Positions 50,217-59,067 of a stretch of 64,000 nt of DNA are shown piece by piece (within the stretch, counting starts at the first letter, position 1; each line of letters starts with the position of its first letter). The notes under the pieces are model-generated. The model was not told where the DNA came from. It saw only the letters and a program-made list of their open reading frames with translations, and did no database searches. This stretch comes from CAXMST01 sp038206985 (GTDB lineage Bacteria > Actinomycetota > Thermoleophilia > Solirubrobacterales > 70-9). Location: NCBI GenBank assembly GCA_038206985.1, contig JBBRAH010000007.1:20093-84092 (forward strand), read 5' to 3'. The position numbers were made by a program, and so were the translations under genes.

Positions 50217-51169
50217 TCGGCGATGTGCGCGGCGTAGGTCGCCGCCAGGCCGTCGCCGAGTCCCACCCGCGCCTTCCAGCCCAACTCGCGCTCAGCCGCG
50301 CTCGGGTCGATCGCGATCCGCTGAACCTCTCCCTTCCTCGCCGGCTCTAACGCGACCTCCAGGGGTTGCCCGCCGGTAGACCCCAGCCCGTCGACGAGGT
50401 CGAGGACGGAAGTCTCGACGCCGGTCCCAACGTTGAGGGGCCCCCGGAACGCAAGATCCCGCTCAACGAGAGCGACGCCGGCGGCGATCAAGGCCTCGAC
50501 CACGTCTCCGACGTAGATGAAATCCCTGGTCTGCTTCCCATCGCCGAACACTGTGAGCGGCCCCTCGGCAGCCAGCCGACCACAGAAGATCGCAACGACG
50601 CCCGCCTCACCGTGCGGATCCTGTCGCGGGCCATAGACATTGCCGAGTCGCAGAGCCACCCCCGGCTGCTGGTAGAGGCGCCGGTACAGCTCCACGTAGT
50701 GCTCGCCGCACAACTTGCTGACCCCGTACGCGGTTTCCGGGCGGATCTCGGCCGTCTCGGTAAGCGGAAGCGGACGGCCGTCACCTTCGCCGTAGATGGC
50801 CCCACCCGTGGAGGCAAGCACCAGTGGCACCCCGCCTGCTGAGCGGGCGGCCTCGAGAACGTTGATCGTTCCAACGACGTTGACCCGCGCATCGAAGCTC
50901 GGATCAGCCAGTGCCTTGCGGACATCTGCCTGCGCCGCGAGGTGGAAGACGACCTCGGGCTCCGAACCAACCAACTCAGCGCGCAGGCGTTCCCCGTCGG
51001 AGATATCCGCCTCGACCAGCCGGGCGCCCGCGGCCAGCGCGGCGTCGAGGTTGGAACGGCTGCCGGTGGAGAGGTCGTCGACGACCGTCACCTCTCCTCC
51101 GGAAGCGATCAGCGCATCGACCAGGTTCGACCCGATGAAGCCGGCCCCCCCCGTGACCACCGCCCTCAA
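50174..51169 (-). CDS. NAD-dependent sugar epimerase/dehydratase (GalE-like)
   Basis: This extended short-chain dehydrogenase of 331 residues probably makes a nucleotide sugar for the polysaccharide. The NAD motif is TGGAGFIGSNLVDAL (about 6-20), with VVDDLSTG next, then LASTGGAIYGE (catalytic Ser/Thr) and the catalytic YGVSK. RLGNVYGPRQDP and FIYVGDVVEALI follow. It is nearest to UDP-glucose 4-epimerase-like proteins, but the exact sugar is unknown. The start is TTG. It overlaps the sortase gene tail-to-tail. Confidence 0.9.
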   Translation of the reverse strand: MRAVVTGGAGFIGSNLVDALIASGGEVTVVDDLSTGSRSNLDAALAAGARLVEADISDGERLRAELVGSEPEVVFHLAAQADVRKALADPSFDARVNVVGTINVLEAARSAGGVPLVLASTGGAIYGEGDGRPLPLTETAEIRPETAYGVSKLCGEHYVELYRRLYQQPGVALRLGNVYGPRQDPHGEAGVVAIFCGRLAAEGPLTVFGDGKQTRDFIYVGDVVEALIAAGVALVERDLAFRGPLNVGTGVETSVLDLVDGLGSTGGQPLEVALEPARKGEVQRIAIDPSAAERELGWKARVGLGDGLAATYAAHIADQGVSNSTSSPKIT

Positions 51170-51236
51170 GGGTGGGGCTCCGAGGATCGGCGCAGGCGGC
51201 AGGGTCCGTGCCGCTCCACGCGGACTTCAGCCCTGT

Positions 51237-51542
51237 TTAGGCGGGATCGGTTTCCGTGCGGGCGAGGTGGCGAATCAGCAGTCCCACACCCAGCAGTCCG
51301 ACGCCGATGGCGATGACGGCAATGAGATCGAGACCGGTGAAGGGAAGCGTATCTCCGGATGATCCCGCTGACGCTGAGGGGTCATCGAAGGAGGCTGCTG
51401 CGACCACCCCGCGCTCGTACTGATCGGACTGAGGACTGACCTGCTGGGCAAACGCTACGGCCGGCAACATGATCATCAAAGCGAGCGAGGCGGCTGCGGC
51501 GGAAATGGTGTGCACGGCGTGGTTGGAACGGATCCTTTGCAC
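51237..51542 (-). CDS. tiny LPFTG-anchored surface protein (sortase substrate)
   Basis: This 101-residue protein begins at the GTG at 51542 (AAAGGA lies upstream). It has a signal peptide with predicted cleavage after AFA (residue 32), a mature segment of only about 33 residues rich in Ser/Ala/Asp, and then the sorting signal LPFTG (66-70). A hydrophobic helix (71-90) and a basic tail RHLAR complete the classic sortase substrate layout. It is probably attached by the sortase encoded nearby. Its size suggests a linker, spacer or attachment point rather than an enzyme. Confidence 0.85.
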   Translation of the reverse strand: MQRIRSNHAVHTISAAAASLALMIMLPAVAFAQQVSPQSDQYERGVVAAASFDDPSASAGSSGDTLPFTGLDLIAVIAIGVGLLGVGLLIRHLARTETDPA

Positions 51543-51728
51543 AATTTGTCCTTTCGACTTCGGCTGGCCCGGTGACACGGATTGCCAAAGGGAAGGGCTC
51601 GGAACGCGAGCCCACGATCGACCACTATACGCGCAATTGCCGAAAGTGCAAGGCTGCAACGCGAACCGCCGGGAACGCCGGCGAGGCAGTTGGCGGCAGA
51701 TCCGGCCGCGTATGCTGCACGGCTTACC

Positions 51729-53708
51729 GTGTCGCTGCCTCACGAGACCACCGCTGAGACCGTGCCGGCAGGCCGGGCTCCTACATCGCAGCCCGGAACC
51801 CGCGTCAGGCTCTCGGCAGCCACCGCCGCGGCCGGACTTCTGGCCACCGTCCTGACAGCTCTGGGCATCTGGTGGCCGCTCGCCCAGGGCGCCTACTTTC
51901 CAGTCGTTTACCTCCCGGGCGCCGTGCTGCTTTACGCAACGCTGGCCGTTCTGCTGATCACGGCACCGCTACCGATCTCCCGGCGCGGCGCCCACGTGGT
52001 CGCGATCGCGGCATTGACCGGACTCGCGATCTGGACCGCGATCTCGATCGCCTGGACGCCCGCTCGCGATCTGGCCCTGGAGGACGCCCAGCGGACACTG
52101 ATCTATCCAGCGGCATTCTTCGCCGGCCTTTGGCTCTCGACGCTCCTGCGACGACAGCCCGCCCTTGCCGTCGCACCCTTCCTCATCGCGGTCACGGTGG
52201 TCACGCTGGCCACCGTCGTCGCCGTAATCAGCGCCAACTCTGCTGCATCCGTGCTGGACGTGGAGGAAACGCTCTTCTTCCCGTTCGATTACCGGAACGC
52301 CAACGCTGCGTTCTTCGTAGTCTCGGCCCTGGTCATGGTCGCCGTAGTCGGGCGACGGCCCGGCCCGGTCGCGCTGCGAGCCGGGGCCGCCTCGGTCGGG
52401 GTAGCCTGCCTCTGTCTCGCCATTCTCTCCCAGAGTCGCGGCTCCCTGATCGCCGCGGCAGTCGGGGTGCTGGTTCTCCTGGCCACCTCCCGGGAGCGCT
52501 GGTCGACTCTGGTCGGCCTGCTCATCGTCTGTGCCCCCGCACTTGTGCTGCTCCCGCAGCTGCTCGACCCCTTCGCGGCCGAGGATCGTCAGCTGGCCTT
52601 CTCCGAGCTTCAACAGGTGGGTCGCCTGATCCCCTTCGCCGCGCTCGCCGGGGCGGTCGTCGCCGCGCTCTTCGGCCTGGTGCAGGGCAAGCTCCCGCAA
52701 AGACTCCCGAGCGAGCGTACGGGTCGCCGCCGGGCCCGCAACGCGCTCGCTTCGCTCGCCCTGCTGGCCGTGCTCGCAACCGCCGGCGTGCTTGCCATCG
52801 GGGGGGTTCCGGATCTTTCGGACAACGACTCGGCCGACCCCGGGAATCGCTTTACGTACACGGGCGATCTGAACCGCTCCAACTTCTGGGAAGTCGCCCT
52901 CGAGCAGTTCAAGGAGAACCCGCTCGCCGGAGAGGGCTCGGGCAGCTTCCGCACCCGCTATGCACTCGATCGAACGACCGCCGAGCTTCCACGAGACGCT
53001 CACAGTCTCGAGTTCGAGACGCTGGGTGAGCTGGGCCTGGTCGGCCTCGGGCTGTTGCTGATCGGCACCTTCGCCGTCGGGGTCGGCGTGATAAAGAGCC
53101 GCTCCCACGGCCCCGATGAGGCCTTCCTCGCGAGCGCAGCCCTGGCCGCCACCGCCGCCTGGATAACTCAGGGGTCCGTTGACTGGTTCACATCCATTCC
53201 CGGGCTGACGGCACCGGTGCTCGGCCTGCTGGGTGTTGCGGCCGGGCCGGCGGCCTACAGCCGCAGCCGGCGGCTCAGCCTGCGCGTGCGCCTGCTCCCG
53301 GTCTTGGCACTCATCCTGGTGCTTGCGGCCCTGATCCCGCACTTCATCTCGGAGAGGCTCACCTTCGATTCGGCCCGCGGCTGGCGCGACGATCCGCAAG
53401 CCGCGCTCGACGCGCTCCAGCGGGCTGCCGACCTGAACCCGCTCGCCGATGCGCCCCTGCTGGTGGAGGCCGAGATCGCCAGGCAGGTGGACCAGCCGGA
53501 GAGGGCCCTGGTCGCGCTGGCCGAGGCCGAGCGCCGCCAGCCAAGCGAGTGGCTGATTCCGTATCAGCAGGCGAGACTGCTCGCAAAGGAAAATCCGGAT
53601 GCCGCTCGGGAGCGACTGCGCCGCGCGCTCGATCTGAATCCGCTGGAGCCGGACCTCGCGGAGCTGCGCCGGCGACTGCAGAGCGAGGCCCAATCACCCG
53701 AGGGCTGA
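51729..53708 (+). CDS. O-antigen ligase/Wzy-like protein with C-terminal TPR-like region
   Basis: This 659-residue membrane protein has about ten or eleven helices. The ligase/polymerase signature SQSRGSLIAAAVG lies in the first half. A large loop carries NRFTYTGDLNRSNFWEVALEQFKENPLAGEGSGSFRTRYA...RDAHSLEFETLGELGLVG, the NxxF/H-motif region of Wzy_C proteins. The last 120 residues (AALDALQRAADLNPLADAPLLVEAEIARQ...) look like two or three TPR repeats. It polymerises repeat units or transfers polysaccharide to an acceptor. The GTG start at 51729 is an estimate; the frame opens 49 codons earlier. The gene is divergent from that of the LPFTG protein. Confidence 0.85.
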   Translation: MSLPHETTAETVPAGRAPTSQPGTRVRLSAATAAAGLLATVLTALGIWWPLAQGAYFPVVYLPGAVLLYATLAVLLITAPLPISRRGAHVVAIAALTGLAIWTAISIAWTPARDLALEDAQRTLIYPAAFFAGLWLSTLLRRQPALAVAPFLIAVTVVTLATVVAVISANSAASVLDVEETLFFPFDYRNANAAFFVVSALVMVAVVGRRPGPVALRAGAASVGVACLCLAILSQSRGSLIAAAVGVLVLLATSRERWSTLVGLLIVCAPALVLLPQLLDPFAAEDRQLAFSELQQVGRLIPFAALAGAVVAALFGLVQGKLPQRLPSERTGRRRARNALASLALLAVLATAGVLAIGGVPDLSDNDSADPGNRFTYTGDLNRSNFWEVALEQFKENPLAGEGSGSFRTRYALDRTTAELPRDAHSLEFETLGELGLVGLGLLLIGTFAVGVGVIKSRSHGPDEAFLASAALAATAAWITQGSVDWFTSIPGLTAPVLGLLGVAAGPAAYSRSRRLSLRVRLLPVLALILVLAALIPHFISERLTFDSARGWRDDPQAALDALQRAADLNPLADAPLLVEAEIARQVDQPERALVALAEAERRQPSEWLIPYQQARLLAKENPDAARERLRRALDLNPLEPDLAELRRRLQSEAQSPEG

Positions 53709-53805
53709 ACCCGTGTCCGAGGCGTGGCGCAGCCGCCGCGGGCGATGCGCGGTTCCGTGCAGTCTCGATCCGACGATCCTGCCCGCGGGTCGGGGGCGGT
53801 AGCCT

Positions 53806-53811
53806 GATAAT
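53806..53811 (+). promoter_or_regulatory. possible -10 box for a leaderless transcript
   Basis: GATAAT ends seven bases before the ATG at 53818, and no Shine-Dalgarno sequence is present. This is the layout of leaderless actinobacterial mRNAs. No clear -35 box is seen. Confidence 0.4.
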
Positions 53812-53817
53812 TCACTT

Positions 53818-55449
53818 ATGAGCCCCTGGGCACGAGATAGCGGAGCCACGTGGCTCGAGCCCCCTGAGCAGGAGGGCTTGAAACGCTATGTCGCAGTAGT
53901 CAGGGAGAGGCTTTGGCTGGTGCTGCTCGCCGTGGTGGTCACCACTGGGATCGCCGTTCTTTACGTGGCCACTGCCGAAAAGTCTTACGAGGCGGAAGCT
54001 GACGTGCTGGTCACGCCTGTGGCGACCGAATCCACCGTCTTCAACTCGCTCGGTCTGCTCACACGCTCGAGTGATCCGCTGCGCGAGACAGAGACCGCGG
54101 CCCGGCTGATCGCCAGCCGCGACGTCGCCGACCGGGTGAGCGCTGAGCTCAAGGGCACGAAGGTCGCCTCGCTCACGCCGGAGCAGTTGCTCGACGACGT
54201 TTCCGCAGAGCCGGTGGCGGAAGCCAGCATTGTGTCGGTCATCGCAACGGCGAACGACCCCGAGCTCGCCGCCGAGATCGCCAATAGCTTCGCCAGCGAG
54301 GCGATCGACCTCCGCACGGAGATCTTCTCGGATCGCGTCGAGACTGCGATCACCGCGCTCGAGGACGCGCTCGGCGGCGACTCGCTTGACCAGGCGACGC
54401 AGGACGAGCTGCAGTCAGAGCTGGCCCAGCTGCAAGCCCTGCAGGGCCAGCAGGATCCCACCGTCTCACTCGAGTCCGAGGCGGTCCCTCCAAACTCGCC
54501 GGTCGCGCCGCGCCCGATTATCAGTGTCCTCGGCGGGCTGATCGCCGGCCTGGTACTCGGAATCGGAGGAGCCTTCGCCTACCGGCTCCTCGATTCGCGG
54601 ATTCTGCGGGAAGAGCAGATCCGGCAGCGGTTCAACCTTCCGATCCTGGCCCGGATCCCGCGTGACCGGCGTGGCGGGAAGTCGACGATCCCTCCAGATA
54701 CTCTCGAGCCGGCAACTCGCGAGGCCTACCGGCTCCTGCGCAACACCATCGGTCAGTTCTCCGCGCCCGGCCGAAATGCCCGCTCGATCCTCGTTACCAG
54801 CGCGGGTACCGGCGAGGGCAAGAGCACCACTACCCTCGGGCTAGCCACCGCCATTGCGGCCGCCGGAAAGCGCGTGATCGTGATCGAGGCAGACCTGCGC
54901 CGGCCCGGGATCGGCCGTACGATGGGGATCTCAACGGACGTGGGCGTCGTCAGCGTCCTCCTGGGAACCACAACGGTCGAGGAGTCGCTGGTTGAGGCCC
55001 CGATCTTCTCCAACCGCCTGCGCTTCCTGCTCGCCGATCACAGCGGTCCGGCAACGGCCGAACTCTTCTCCCTGCCCGCCGCGCAGGACATGATCCGGTA
55101 CGCGGAAGAACTGGCCGACTTCGTTATCGTCGATTCAGCGCCGATGAACGTCGTTGTCGACACGATGCCTCTCTCAACGGCGGTGGATGATCTGATCGTC
55201 TGCATTCAGCTCAGACGGACGCGCCTCGACGATGTTTCGGCCCTTGCCGAGGCACTTGACGAGTTCGGCGCGAAGCCAACGGGCTTCGTCGTGATCGGGA
55301 CGGCCCCCCAGCACAGCGAGTACTACACGGAGCCGGGATCTCGCGCGGAACAGATGTATGGCGCGGTGGGGGCCGAGAGGGCCATGGAGCTCGCCAGTCA
55401 GAGCGACGGCGAGGAGTGGGATGCGCCCAACCGGACGGCCGGGCACTAA
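53818..55449 (+). CDS. Wzz chain-length regulator fused to BY-type tyrosine kinase
   Basis: Controls polymerisation and export of surface polysaccharide. Of 543 residues, the first membrane helix lies at about 32-52. An extracytoplasmic Wzz domain follows, then a second helix (about 237-260, IISVLGGLIAGLVLGIGGAFAY). The cytoplasmic kinase domain has Walker A SAGTGEGKST, Walker A' VIVIEADLRRPG and Walker B FVIVDSAP. The C-terminus has only a few tyrosines (SEYYTEP, QMYG) rather than a long Tyr cluster, so autophosphorylation sites are limited. It sits between the two Wzy-like genes. Confidence 0.92.
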   Translation: MSPWARDSGATWLEPPEQEGLKRYVAVVRERLWLVLLAVVVTTGIAVLYVATAEKSYEAEADVLVTPVATESTVFNSLGLLTRSSDPLRETETAARLIASRDVADRVSAELKGTKVASLTPEQLLDDVSAEPVAEASIVSVIATANDPELAAEIANSFASEAIDLRTEIFSDRVETAITALEDALGGDSLDQATQDELQSELAQLQALQGQQDPTVSLESEAVPPNSPVAPRPIISVLGGLIAGLVLGIGGAFAYRLLDSRILREEQIRQRFNLPILARIPRDRRGGKSTIPPDTLEPATREAYRLLRNTIGQFSAPGRNARSILVTSAGTGEGKSTTTLGLATAIAAAGKRVIVIEADLRRPGIGRTMGISTDVGVVSVLLGTTTVEESLVEAPIFSNRLRFLLADHSGPATAELFSLPAAQDMIRYAEELADFVIVDSAPMNVVVDTMPLSTAVDDLIVCIQLRRTRLDDVSALAEALDEFGAKPTGFVVIGTAPQHSEYYTEPGSRAEQMYGAVGAERAMELASQSDGEEWDAPNRTAGH

Positions 55450-55479
55450 CGCTGACAAGCTGCGAGGACCCGACGCACG

Positions 55480-56961
55480 ATGATGGCGGCCGGGCGTCGA
55501 CCCTCCACGACAGAGGTTGCTGCTGCCGCGACCGTCGTCGCGCTCGGCGTGGTACTCGGGCTGATCGCGGGTGCGGCCCCACCAGTCGCGATCGGCGTGG
55601 CGATCGCTCTCGCCTTCGCCGCGGTGGTGATCACAAACCTGAGCGCCGGCCTGCTGCTTTTCGTCTTCGTCATCTATCTCGAAAGTCTGTTGCCGGCCGG
55701 GGCCCTGACGCTGACGAAGGTAGTCGGCTTGCTCCTCGCAATCTCCTGGTTGGCGCGGATCACCACACGACGCGAGGAGAACAACTTCCTGCTCGCAAAC
55801 CCTGCCGCCACGTTTCTCGTGGCGGCATTCTGCGGCTGGGTAGTCCTGAGTCTGACCTGGGCACAGAACATTCCGGCCGGCCTGCAGGACACCCAGCGCT
55901 ATCTGCTCAATATCGCGCTTTACGTGATTGTCTTCTCGGCCGTCCGTACGGAGAATCAGGCGCGGGCCGTGCTCTGGGCGATCGTGGCCGGCACGGCGCT
56001 GACCGCCATCCTCGGCTTCGCGGTCGGCCCCACGGCGACCGCGGCGTCGGACGCCCGCCTCGACAGCACGGTCGGTAACTCGAATCAACTTGCCGCGGCG
56101 TTGATCGCCGGCCTGGCGATCTCCGGCGGGGTCGGACTCTCCCGCGCCACCGCACCTGCCGCCAAGCCCGTCGCGATGGCAGTCGCGGGGCTGGCCTTGT
56201 TCACGCTGGTGCTCACCGGGTCCCGCAGTGGCGTGATCGCGCTCGGCGTGGTCCTGATTGGGGCGATCGTTTTCGGTGGGCGGTGGAGACCACAGATCTT
56301 CCTGGCCTCAGCCGCGACGGCGATCACCGTCTTTACGTTGTTTGTCGCCTTCGCTCCGGCGCCCGTACGTGACCGGATCACCGAGATCACCCCCGGCGAG
56401 GTCCGCGCCTCCCAGGAGGGCCGGGTGACGATCTGGCAGGTGGCGGAACGGATGGTCGCGGACAACCCGGTCTTGGGGGTCGGCGTCGGCAACTTCCAGG
56501 AGCGCTCGATCGACTATGTACTCGAGCCCGGGACAGCCGGCCGGACTGATCAGATCGTCGACGACCCGCAGGTCGCCCACAACACCTACCTGCACGTGCT
56601 GGCGGAGATGGGAATCGTCGGGGCGGTGCCGTTCCTGCTGATCTTGGGCTTCTCGTGCTGGGCGGCCTTGGCGGCTGCCCGGGGCTTCGAACGAGCCGGA
56701 AATGAGGGAATGGAGGTCCTCAGCCGCGCCCTGCTCGTCGCCCTGCTCGGCGTGCTCGCCGCCGACTTCTTCGCGTCGGAGCAGTTCAGCAAGCTGTTGT
56801 GGTTGCTGCTGGGACTCGGGCCCGCGCTGCTGGCGATCTCACGCAGCGGGCCGATGCAACCCAGCGGCGGGTCCGCCGATCGCCGGGCCGAGCCACGCGG
56901 CCCGCAACCAGGCGGCCGCAGGCTGGCTCAGCCGGTTGCCTCCGCATACAGCCGTTCGTAG
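55480..56961 (+). CDS. O-antigen ligase/Wzy-like membrane protein
   Basis: This 493-residue protein has about eleven or twelve helices. The family signature LTGSRSGVIALGVVLIG and the loop GRVTIWQVAERMVADNPVLGVGVGNFQERS...HNTYLHVLAEMGIVGAVPFLL place it with Wzy_C proteins. It starts 30 bases after the kinase gene, in an operon with it. Two such proteins in one locus suggest one polymerase and one ligase. The polar 40-residue C-terminus overlaps the convergent glycosyltransferase gene by 34 bases. Confidence 0.88.
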   Translation: MMAAGRRPSTTEVAAAATVVALGVVLGLIAGAAPPVAIGVAIALAFAAVVITNLSAGLLLFVFVIYLESLLPAGALTLTKVVGLLLAISWLARITTRREENNFLLANPAATFLVAAFCGWVVLSLTWAQNIPAGLQDTQRYLLNIALYVIVFSAVRTENQARAVLWAIVAGTALTAILGFAVGPTATAASDARLDSTVGNSNQLAAALIAGLAISGGVGLSRATAPAAKPVAMAVAGLALFTLVLTGSRSGVIALGVVLIGAIVFGGRWRPQIFLASAATAITVFTLFVAFAPAPVRDRITEITPGEVRASQEGRVTIWQVAERMVADNPVLGVGVGNFQERSIDYVLEPGTAGRTDQIVDDPQVAHNTYLHVLAEMGIVGAVPFLLILGFSCWAALAAARGFERAGNEGMEVLSRALLVALLGVLAADFFASEQFSKLLWLLLGLGPALLAISRSGPMQPSGGSADRRAEPRGPQPGGRRLAQPVASAYSRS

Positions 56962-58148
56962 AGGCCGCCAAACCGGTTCGCGGCCGCCGCCATGTCGAAC
57001 TCCCTCTGCTGACGCTCGCGCGCGGCATCCGCGAGCCGGGAGGCCAGCGCCTGATCCTCGAGGATCGACCTCACGGCCTCGGCCATCGCCTCGGGGTCGC
57101 GACGCTCGACCAGCAACCCGTGAACACCATCGTCGATCAGGTCAGGGACGCCCCCGACACGCGTAGCGACCACGGGCGTGCCCGATGCCATCGCCTCCAT
57201 CACGGCCAGTGGGGTGCCCTCGAAATCGGAGGAGAGCACGGAGACGTCGAAGGCTGCCAACACGTCGGCTACATCGGTACGGCGGCCGATCATCATGATC
57301 ACGTCCTGCAGGCCGAGCTCGGCGATCAGGGTGCGAATCGATTCGGCTTCTGTTCCGTCTCCCGCGATCACGACTTTGAACCGCTCGACTGTTGAGGCGA
57401 GAATCGCGACGGATCGAACGAGCACCTCGAGAGCCTTCTGGGGTCGGAGCTCGCAAATCGTTCCGACCACCCGGTCGTCGTCGGCGAGGCCAAGTTCGGC
57501 CCGTACGTCGGCGCTGGGCTCGGGCAGGGTGGGTATCGCGTTGGGGATCATCTCAACGTGATCAGCGGGGATCCCCTCGATCTCGATCATCCGCCGGCGA
57601 TCCTCACTCGAGACCGCCACGAATGCGTCGGACCCCCGGGCAATCACCTGGCGGTCGAGGAGCTTGCGCAAGGGCTGGCCCTCGAACGACCACGTCTGCT
57701 CATGGGCCACGACGACCGGTGTCCTGGCCAGGGTCCCCAGCGTCGCTCCCCATACGTTGGAGCCGAACATGTGGGCGTGGAGCACGTCCACCGGCCAGTT
57801 GCGCAGGGCCGAGAAGACGGGGCGCCACTGCCAGATCGCTGCCCGTCCGCCCCAGAGCGCCGCCTGACCGTCCATGCGACCACGGCGGTGCAGCGGCATA
57901 AACCGCACGCCCGTCCGCTCGAACTCCTCGAGGATCGTGACCACGGCCGGGTCGTCGGGATCCTCCTGCCCCCATCGCGTGACACAGAAGGTCACGTCGA
58001 AGCGGTCCTTGTCGAGAGCCGCGGCGAGCTTCCTCGCGAAGCCCTCCCCGCCGCCCGTGATGCCGATCAGATGCACGAGCATCATCACTCGAAGCCGTCT
58101 GTCAACCCGGGCCGGCGCGCCTCCGCCATTGTCGGATCTCCCGCTCAT
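56928..58148 (-). CDS. GT4-family glycosyltransferase
   Basis: This 406-residue GT-B enzyme starts at the ATG at 58148 (MSGRSDNGGG). The N-terminal domain has MMLVHLIGITGGGEGFARKLA. The C-terminal nucleotide-sugar domain has CELRPQKALEVLVRSVAIL, VIAGDGTEAESI, VLSSDFEGTPLAVMEAMASGTPVVATRVGGVPDLI, the E-x7-E motif of family GT4. It transfers one sugar of the repeat unit on the cytoplasmic side; donor and acceptor are unknown. It is divergent from the deacetylase gene. Confidence 0.92.
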   Translation of the reverse strand: MSGRSDNGGGAPARVDRRLRVMMLVHLIGITGGGEGFARKLAAALDKDRFDVTFCVTRWGQEDPDDPAVVTILEEFERTGVRFMPLHRRGRMDGQAALWGGRAAIWQWRPVFSALRNWPVDVLHAHMFGSNVWGATLGTLARTPVVVAHEQTWSFEGQPLRKLLDRQVIARGSDAFVAVSSEDRRRMIEIEGIPADHVEMIPNAIPTLPEPSADVRAELGLADDDRVVGTICELRPQKALEVLVRSVAILASTVERFKVVIAGDGTEAESIRTLIAELGLQDVIMMIGRRTDVADVLAAFDVSVLSSDFEGTPLAVMEAMASGTPVVATRVGGVPDLIDDGVHGLLVERRDPEAMAEAVRSILEDQALASRLADAARERQQREFDMAAAANRFGGLYERLYAEATG

Positions 58149-58294
58149 CGGGTGAGTATGCCTACAAGGAGGGGTGAGTGCCGCGCCACCCAACCGGTCT
58201 GCTTGAATGCAGCCGATCCACCCCGGATTCTTCCCAACGTCCAGGTCGTCCCGGCGGGCATGCCGCCCCATACGCCGAGGGTGCGGCCGACCCG

Positions 58295-59041
58295 ATGCGA
58301 ATGCTCTCGCTCTGCTATCACGCCGTCAGTAAGCGCTGGTCCGCCCCGCTCTCGGTCACGCCGGAAGCGCTCGAGAGCCAGCTCAGTCTGATTCGCGCTC
58401 GGGGCTATCGGTCCGCGACCTTCACCGACGCCGTCCATTCGGGCGATCGCAAGACGGTCTGCATCACGTTCGATGACGCTTTCCGGTCCGTCCACGAGCT
58501 TGCGTTCCCGATTCTTCACAAACTCGGCTTCACGGGCACGGTGTTCGTGCCGACCGGGTTCGCCGGCAGCGAGGAGCCGCTGGCCTGGCCTGGCATCGAC
58601 AACTGGCGGAACGGACCCTTCGAAGACGAGCTCATGCCGATGTCGCTGGAGGAGATGCGCCGTCTGCTCGATGCCGGCTGGGAACTCGGCTCCCACACTG
58701 TGACTCACCCGAGACTGACCGCCCTCCCCGATGCCATGCTGGCTCAGGAGCTGGGTGACTCCAAGCGCGACTGTGAGGCGCTGTTCGGGGTCGAGTGCAC
58801 CTCACTCGCCTATCCGTACGGGGATCACGACGCCCGGGTGATCGCCGCCACGGAGCGAGCCGGGTACCGTGCGGCCGGGACGCTCCCCGGCCCCCTTCAC
58901 CCGGCGACCGCGCTGCGCTGGCCCCGGGTTGGCATCTACCACTCCGACGACACGCTGCGCTTCCGGGTTAAGGTCTCGCCGGTCGTGGCCGCGATTCGTG
59001 GTGCCGCACCGGTCCGGCGACTCGAGGCCGCGGTCCGCTGA
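58295..59041 (+). CDS. polysaccharide deacetylase (NodB domain)
   Basis: This 248-residue CE4-type enzyme has motif 1, ITFDDAF, in which the usual TFDDG glycine is alanine. Motif 2 is SHTVTHPRL with both zinc histidines. Motif 3 is AYPYGDHDARVIAATERAGYRAAG. No signal peptide is seen from the ATG at 58295, so it may act in the cytoplasm or leave by an unknown route. It probably removes N-acetyl groups from the polysaccharide or a precursor. A hairpin follows its stop. Confidence 0.88.
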   Translation: MRMLSLCYHAVSKRWSAPLSVTPEALESQLSLIRARGYRSATFTDAVHSGDRKTVCITFDDAFRSVHELAFPILHKLGFTGTVFVPTGFAGSEEPLAWPGIDNWRNGPFEDELMPMSLEEMRRLLDAGWELGSHTVTHPRLTALPDAMLAQELGDSKRDCEALFGVECTSLAYPYGDHDARVIAATERAGYRAAGTLPGPLHPATALRWPRVGIYHSDDTLRFRVKVSPVVAAIRGAAPVRRLEAAVR

Positions 59042-59049
59042 TCCGCCCG

Positions 59050-59067
59050 GCGACCGGTGCCGGTCGC
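59050..59067. terminator. convergent hairpin after the deacetylase gene
   Basis: GCGACCGG-TG-CCGGTCGC is a perfect 8-bp inverted repeat filling the gap between two convergent stops. It touches the last codon of the lyase-like gene. It has no U-run. Confidence 0.45.
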
